A stretch of DNA of 43,911 bases from Oscillospiraceae bacterium (lineage in GTDB: Bacteria > Bacillota > Clostridia > Oscillospirales > Oscillospiraceae). A program made the translations under genes and the position numbers. The notes below the pieces were generated by a model. That model was not told the DNA's origin and made no database searches. It saw only the letters and a list, made by a program, of their open reading frames with translations. Shown here in pieces: positions 39,500 through 43,911 of this stretch; positions within the stretch are counted from its first letter, which is position 1; the number at the start of each line of letters is the position of its first letter. The stretch lies in assembly GCA_017430455.1 (NCBI GenBank), contig JAFRMX010000010.1:104777-148687 (forward strand), read 5' to 3'.

Positions 39500-40769
39500 T
39501 ATATGCCTCCAACTGTATTTTTAAATTTCCAAGTGCTGTAGCTTCTATGGGAAGGGCGGTGACTTTTTTCCCGGTCACTTTTTCCGTTAGTTCGTTGAGG
39601 AATCGGTTTTTCGCGCCACCACCCACGATGCAGATCTCATTATAATGCCTGCCTGTGTTCCTCTCGAGCTCCGAAACGGCATTTTTATAGCTCAGCGCGA
39701 GGCTCTTATAGGCGCAGCGGAAATAGTCTCCCGCGCTTTCGGGCTTTCCCCCGAGCACCGCATCAAAAGCGGCCTTCATGCTCTCGGGAGAGAGAAAAAC
39801 AGGCGCGTTCGCATCGACGGTCTCCTCGAAACGGCTCTTCTCCGCTTCTTCGACTATCTCCGGGAAAGGCTTGCCGGAGCTGAGCTCGTCGCGGAGCCTG
39901 TTTATGAGCCACATTCCCATGATGTTCTTCTGGTAGCGGTTGTAGCCCGGTCCGCCCTCGTTTGACCAGTTTGCCTTTTCCGAGGCCCTGTCCGTGAGGG
40001 GCTTCTCCGTTTTTACTCCGAGCAGGCTCCAGGTTCCGGATGAAATGTAGGGGATGTTTTCCTCAAAAGGTATGCCCTCTACGGCGGAACCCGTGTCGTG
40101 GGTCGCGCAAAGCATGACCTCTATACCTTCATATTCCCCGATCACTTTACCCGGCCTGTCGAGTTTGCAAAACAGGTGCCCGGGAAGGCCCAGCGTTTTA
40201 ACGATCTCCCTGTCGTATTCCCCGGTCAGGGCGGAGACCATACCTGTAGTTGTGGCATCAGTGTACTCATGCGATTTTACGCCGCAGAGCTTATACATCA
40301 GATACTCGGGGATCATCATAAAGTCCGTCGCTCCCTCAAGACGGCCTGAAAGCTTATCCGCATAGAGCTGATAGATCGTATTGAATGGCTGGAACTGGAT
40401 GCCTGTGCGCCGGTATAGCTCCGAAAAACCCATCCTTTCATGGACCTGAGGGATCACGGCTTCCGTTCTCCCATCTCGGTAGGCATAGCAGGGAAGCAGT
40501 TCTTCGTCGCCTTTCATCAGTACGTAGTCCACGCCCCAAGTGTCGACAGAGAGGCTCGAGATCTCCCCGAACTCCTCCTTTGCCTTTTCTATGCCTTCTT
40601 TTACTTCCTTCACAAGCGCGCAGATATCCCAGGTAAGGTGTCCGTTCATTTCTCTGACACCGTTCGGAAAACGGTATACCTCTTTTGTCCTTATCTCCGA
40701 GCCCTCGCGCCAGCCCACGATATGCCGTCCCGAGGAAGCCCCTATGTCTATCGCAAGACAGTACTGCAT
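39489..40769 (-). CDS. rhaB: Rhamnulokinase-type FGGY sugar kinase
   Basis: Phosphorylates a ketose (L-rhamnulose or similar) at position 1 with ATP. The 426-residue protein has the N-terminal phosphate loop AIDIGASSGRHIVGW, SVDTWGVDYVL with the catalytic aspartate, and the C-terminal IVGGGAKNRFLNELTEKVTGK that binds ATP. Length is near that of known rhamnulokinases but at the short end (usual about 470-490). First gene of an operon with the AraA-like isomerase and the aldolase. Confidence 0.92.
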   Translation of the reverse strand: MQYCLAIDIGASSGRHIVGWREGSEIRTKEVYRFPNGVREMNGHLTWDICALVKEVKEGIEKAKEEFGEISSLSVDTWGVDYVLMKGDEELLPCYAYRDGRTEAVIPQVHERMGFSELYRRTGIQFQPFNTIYQLYADKLSGRLEGATDFMMIPEYLMYKLCGVKSHEYTDATTTGMVSALTGEYDREIVKTLGLPGHLFCKLDRPGKVIGEYEGIEVMLCATHDTGSAVEGIPFEENIPYISSGTWSLLGVKTEKPLTDRASEKANWSNEGGPGYNRYQKNIMGMWLINRLRDELSSGKPFPEIVEEAEKSRFEETVDANAPVFLSPESMKAAFDAVLGGKPESAGDYFRCAYKSLALSYKNAVSELERNTGRHYNEICIVGGGAKNRFLNELTEKVTGKKVTALPIEATALGNLKIQLEAYNVS

Positions 40770-40798
40770 GTCATAACCGCCATCCTTCCGTTACAGAC

Positions 40799-40827
40799 AT
40801 TATATATAAAAACGGCGCTAAAGAAAA
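40799..40827 (-). promoter_or_regulatory. Promoter of the rhaB operon
   Basis: Minus-strand TATAAT (40804-40799) with a weak TTTTCT 17 bases upstream (40827-40822), just after the terminator of the preceding operon. Confidence 0.4.
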
Positions 40828-40838
40828 GAGCGCCGTTT
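40810..40838 (-). terminator. Terminator after the LarA-family gene
   Basis: AAACGGCGCT/AGCGCCGTTT stem with a 9-base loop and a T run on the minus strand. Confidence 0.85.
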
Positions 40839-40894
40839 GCACAAAAAGCGTCAGCCATGGCCTGAAGGGAGCGGCATATCGCTTTATGACCAGA

Positions 40895-42169
40895 TCAGTT
40901 GAACTTTTCCCGGTTGATCCAAAGGCCGAGGGCCGGGTTGGGAATGAAATAGATCTCCTCTCCATCTATGGTATTGTAGCCGTAACTGAGCTTGGAGGGA
41001 TCATATTTCTTCGAGAGCTCGTCATAGGATGCGCTCTTGTACCCGACAGACTCTATCTCTTCGCGTGAGATGTCTCTGACTGCATAGGTTATTGAGAACC
41101 TCCCGTCCGAGGAGCCGTGGATCAGATGGGCAGCCGCGCCCATGTTCTCGCGCAGATCGCTGTTTTCGGGCTTTTCGAACTCTGCCAGAGTAGTGAGCCT
41201 ACCCCTATAACCGTATTTGCGGATCAGTCCGTCGACGACGTCGTCCTCGCCGAATCTCTCGACTCCCGGAGCCAGGATCAGCAGCTCTCCGCCGTCCGCT
41301 ATCGCCATTCTCGTGCGGTATACGGCCTTGTTTCCGAGCCATGTGCTCTTGAACTCCGAGGGATCGAGGTATACAACGCACTTTTTGATGCCTTTCTCTA
41401 CAAAATCGATGTTCTTCTCCTGGGCAAGCTTTACGGCCTCCTCAAGGCACTTTCTGTCCTCGCCGATGAAAAGTCCGTGAGTCTTTATATTGCCGCCCGG
41501 GGCTGTGCATACCGTCAGAGCAAAGAGGATCGGGCGATTCTTAAGGAAATGAGTCATTCCGTAGTCGAAGATCTTGCGGACGGGCGTGTTGTCCCTGCCC
41601 ATCATTCTCTCCATGCCGTAGACAGCTCCGACCATGTGCGACTTGTTGATCATGTCGCTGCCGCCGACTCCGACAAAGAGGTTCTTCGAATGGTTGGCCA
41701 TTCCGATGACCTCATGAGGGACAACCTGGCCGGGGGAGACGATCAGATCGTACTTTTCGTCCATGACGCGCCTGTTGATCTCGACGCTGACACTGTCGTG
41801 CCAGAGGCCTTCGGTTATCTCCTCGAGATATTCCGCGGGAACTTCCCCGATCTTTTCGACATCCGTGCGCCAGTTGTGCACGATCATCTTATTGTAAGGG
41901 ATATCGCCGAACATCTTTTCCCACTGCTCCTTCGAGACGGGCACGTGGGTGCCTAGAGCCGGCATTATATCGACATTGCAGCCTTTCGCAGTCAGTTCAT
42001 GATATACGATCTGTGTTATGAGGCCGGCGTTTGAATGGAATCTCGTGAAATCCGGAGGGAGGATCAGGACATTGTTGAGAGTCCTTCCTTCCAGCGACTT
42101 CAGAAGGGCAGCCTTTATCTCAGCCGCGTCCAAGCCTTCGGGAGTTTTCTCCCTGCAGAAGATGTCCAT
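40895..42169 (-). CDS. LarA-family nickel-dependent 2-hydroxyacid racemase/epimerase
   Basis: A 424-residue member of the LarA superfamily, which uses a nickel-pincer nucleotide cofactor. The cofactor ligands are conserved: H75 in GTHVP, H152 in VPHEVIG, K162 (the cofactor-binding lysine) ten residues on, and H178 sixteen beyond. This is the same spacing as H174/K184/H200 of Lactiplantibacillus LarA. The gene lies one base after an SDR resembling D-mannonate oxidoreductase and near gnd. I infer a sugar-acid epimerase (for example mannonate to gluconate) rather than lactate racemase. Cofactor genes larB, larC and larE are not in the window. Confidence 0.88.
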   Translation of the reverse strand: MDIFCREKTPEGLDAAEIKAALLKSLEGRTLNNVLILPPDFTRFHSNAGLITQIVYHELTAKGCNVDIMPALGTHVPVSKEQWEKMFGDIPYNKMIVHNWRTDVEKIGEVPAEYLEEITEGLWHDSVSVEINRRVMDEKYDLIVSPGQVVPHEVIGMANHSKNLFVGVGGSDMINKSHMVGAVYGMERMMGRDNTPVRKIFDYGMTHFLKNRPILFALTVCTAPGGNIKTHGLFIGEDRKCLEEAVKLAQEKNIDFVEKGIKKCVVYLDPSEFKSTWLGNKAVYRTRMAIADGGELLILAPGVERFGEDDVVDGLIRKYGYRGRLTTLAEFEKPENSDLRENMGAAAHLIHGSSDGRFSITYAVRDISREEIESVGYKSASYDELSKKYDPSKLSYGYNTIDGEEIYFIPNPALGLWINREKFN

Positions 42170-42170
42170 A

Positions 42171-43010
42171 TCAGACTCCGCTGTATGCAGAGAAGCCGCC
42201 GTCTACAGGAACGGTTATGCCTGTTACGAAGCCGGAAGCGCTGTCGTCGCAGAGCCAGAGAAGTGTTCCGAGGAGCTCTTCGGGCTCGCCGAATCTGCCC
42301 ATCGGGGTGTTGCGGAGGATCTTGCCTGTTCTGGCTGTAGGCGTGCCGTCTTCATTCCAGAGCAGCGCCTTGTTCTGGGCTGTCGAGAAGAAGCCCGGAG
42401 CTATGGCGTTGCAGCGGATTCCTGCCTGCGCGAAGTAGACTGCCAGCCACTGTGTGAAATTGGAAACTGCCGCTTTGGCCGCAGAGTATGCGGGTATCTT
42501 TGTAAGCGGGCGGTATGCATTCATCGAGCTTACGTTGATGATGACACCGTTTTTCTTCTCGGCCAGGTCGCGCGCGAAGACCTGTGTCGGGAGCAGGACG
42601 CCGACTATATTGAGTCCGAATACGGAGGTGAAGCCTGTCTGATCGAGATCGAAGAAGCTCTTCTTTGCCGGATCCTCCATGGTCTCCTCGGAGAAGAATT
42701 CCTCATCTGCAGTTGCGATCGGATTGTTTCCGCCGGCGCCGTTTATGAGTATATCGCATTTGCCCAGTCTGGCGACGACCTCTTCATGGGCCCTTTCGCA
42801 GCTCTCCTTGCTCGTGACGTCGACCTGCACCGAGATGGCCTCTCCGCCAAGCGCTTTTATCTCTTCTTCAATCTTTTCGGCTTTTGCGAGGGTCCTGTTC
42901 AACAGCGCAACTTTTGCGCCGCTCTGAGCCAGAGCGACTGCAAAACGGCTGCAGAGGACTCCGCCTGCTCCGGTAACAACGGCTATTTTCCCGCTAAGAT
43001 CTGTTTTCAT
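42171..43010 (-). CDS. SDR-family D-mannonate oxidoreductase-like protein
   Basis: A 279-residue short-chain dehydrogenase. VVTGAGGVLCSRFAVALAQ binds NAD(P), NGAGGNNPIAT is the extended NAG motif seen in SDR-type fructuronate reductases, and the catalytic set is S161/S162, Y175 and K179. These enzymes reduce D-fructuronate to D-mannonate, as an alternative to the classical UxuB family. It lies between gnd and the LarA-type gene in one operon. AAGGAG ribosome site. Other 2-keto sugar-acid reductions remain possible. Confidence 0.85.
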   Translation of the reverse strand: MKTDLSGKIAVVTGAGGVLCSRFAVALAQSGAKVALLNRTLAKAEKIEEEIKALGGEAISVQVDVTSKESCERAHEEVVARLGKCDILINGAGGNNPIATADEEFFSEETMEDPAKKSFFDLDQTGFTSVFGLNIVGVLLPTQVFARDLAEKKNGVIINVSSMNAYRPLTKIPAYSAAKAAVSNFTQWLAVYFAQAGIRCNAIAPGFFSTAQNKALLWNEDGTPTARTGKILRNTPMGRFGEPEELLGTLLWLCDDSASGFVTGITVPVDGGFSAYSGV

Positions 43011-43027
43011 TTTATATCTCCTTTATA

Positions 43028-43911
43028 TTAAGCATTATATGAACTCGATGATGTATCTCCGCCGTGACCTGTCCAGTTGGTGTGGAAGTGCTCGCCGCGC
43101 GGAGCGTCGGTCCTCTCATAGGTGTGGGCACCGAAATAGTCTCTCTGTGCCTGCAGGAGGTTCGCCGGAAGCCTTTCGGTCGTATATCCGTCAAACCAGC
43201 TCAGTGCAGAGGAGAGCGATGGAACGGGGATGCCCGCGCCGACAGCAAAGGCAACGACTTCTCTCAGGGCCGGGACCAGGGTCTTCATCTGGTCTGCGAA
43301 ATAGCTGTCCAATATAAGATTGCTGAGGGCGGGATCCTTCTCGAAGGCTTCTTTGATCTTGCCGAGGAATGCGCTTCTGATTATGCAACCGCCTCTCCAC
43401 ATGAGGGCTATACCGCCGAAGTTAAGGTTCCAGCCGTAGTGCTCCGCCGCCGCTCTCATGAGCGAGTAGCCCTGGGCATAGGATATTATCTTGCTGGCAT
43501 AGAGGGCCTTGCGGATCTTCTCTATCAGCGCATCCGCATCACCTTCAAAGGCTTTTCTTTCATGCGGGAAGGTTCTCGCAGCCTCGACGCGTTCCTCTTT
43601 CTGAGCGCTGAGGCATCTGGCGTATACGGCCTCGCTGATCAGCGTAAGCGGAGTACCCTCATCCAGAGCCTGAATGGCAGTCCATTTTCCGGTGCCCTTC
43701 TGGCCGGCTGTGTCGAGTATATGATCGACTGTGTATTCGCCGTTTTCGTCTCTGTAGCCGAGAATGTCGCGGGTGATCTCTATCAGGTAGCTGTCGAGCT
43801 CTGTCTCATTCCAGCGGGCGAACACATCGTGCATCTCTTCGTTCGCAAGGCCGAGGCCGTCTTTTAAAAGCTGGTAGCACTCGCAGATGAGCTGCATGTC
43901 GCCGTACTCGA
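43028..43911 (-). CDS. gnd: 6-phosphogluconate dehydrogenase (partial, N-terminus off the window)
   Basis: The C-terminal 294 codons of the decarboxylating NADP enzyme that converts 6-phosphogluconate to ribulose 5-phosphate. Visible hallmarks are [31 protein letters not shown] (catalytic helix region), [14 protein letters not shown] helix (here [17 protein letters not shown]), [12 protein letters not shown] and the tail [11 protein letters not shown]...FHTNW. The reading frame stays open to the right edge. First visible gene of the gnd-SDR-LarA operon. Confidence 0.95.
   Translation of the reverse strand, partial: EYGDMQLICECYQLLKDGLGLANEEMHDVFARWNETELDSYLIEITRDILGYRDENGEYTVDHILDTAGQKGTGKWTAIQALDEGTPLTLISEAVYARCLSAQKEERVEAARTFPHERKAFEGDADALIEKIRKALYASKIISYAQGYSLMRAAAEHYGWNLNFGGIALMWRGGCIIRSAFLGKIKEAFEKDPALSNLILDSYFADQMKTLVPALREVVAFAVGAGIPVPSLSSALSWFDGYTTERLPANLLQAQRDYFGAHTYERTDAPRGEHFHTNWTGHGGDTSSSSYNA

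Noticed and set aside
40895..42169. Simple lactate racemase annotation
   Set aside because: The fold and cofactor residues match LarA, but the neighbours are sugar-acid genes and no lactate permease or larB/C/E is near.
42018..43031. Plus-strand frame of about 337 codons over the SDR gene
   Set aside because: Antisense shadow of the LarA start and SDR gene.

Overview
The window looks like chromosomal DNA of an anaerobic, low-to-mid GC Gram-positive bacterium, probably a gut or rumen Clostridia (Lachnospiraceae/Oscillospiraceae-like). The reasons are strong AGGAGG-type ribosome sites, TTG/GTG starts, lipobox lipoproteins with Ala/Pro/Glu linkers, an FchA plus FolD pair, AmmeMemoRadiSam genes, and many TRAP/ABC/MFS importers. 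This is inferred from gene content only. No tRNA, rRNA, IS element, CRISPR array or intact prophage was seen.

Layout. 1-4220 (minus): a FadR/GntR regulator, a three-gene TRAP transporter and a PPC/DUF296 gene, with two copies of one candidate operator (TTGGT-N3-ACCAA). 4305-5285: lipoate-protein ligase. 5479-10738 (plus): D-lyxose isomerase followed by a complete CUT1 sugar ABC importer whose binding protein appears anchored at both ends. 10819-16202: lipoproteins, an MFS carrier, Hsp33 and a GH13 hydrolase. 16225-19340 (minus): a small zinc ribbon, an acidic amino acid symporter, a TSUP permease and an Asp/Glu-type racemase. 19453-20963: overlapping fchA-folD, where FolD has lost residues needed for the cyclohydrolase step. 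20988-25121 (minus): nicotinate phosphoribosyltransferase, an N-acyl-D-amino-acid deacylase, a zinc-ribbon membrane protein and a MarR regulator facing a membrane alpha/beta hydrolase. 27363-31213 (minus): thioesterase, metallophosphoesterase, and a MEMO-AMMECR1 fusion with its radical SAM partner. 31369-34067 (minus): a three-gene operon of an ADP-ribosylating-type sirtuin (SirTM class), a DUF1848 protein and a zinc macrodomain hydrolase. 34272-34928: a VWA protein. 34979-35398: a repeat-rich gene-free stretch with an iteron-like array. 35499-43911 (minus): deoxysugar and sugar-acid catabolism (6-phosphogluconate dehydrogenase, mannonate-oxidoreductase-like SDR, LarA-family epimerase, rhamnulokinase, two fucose/arabinose isomerase-family proteins, rhamnulose-1-phosphate aldolase).

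How it works together. The cell imports acids (TRAP, DAACS, MFS) and sugars (ABC), isomerises and phosphorylates pentoses and deoxyhexoses, and may feed sugar acids to 6-phosphogluconate through a nickel epimerase. The best candidates for undescribed biology are the SirTM-DUF1848-Zn-macro operon, the split of folate activities between FchA and a cyclohydrolase-deficient FolD, the LarA/SDR/Gnd route, and the symmetric nonamer array near 35.2 kb.
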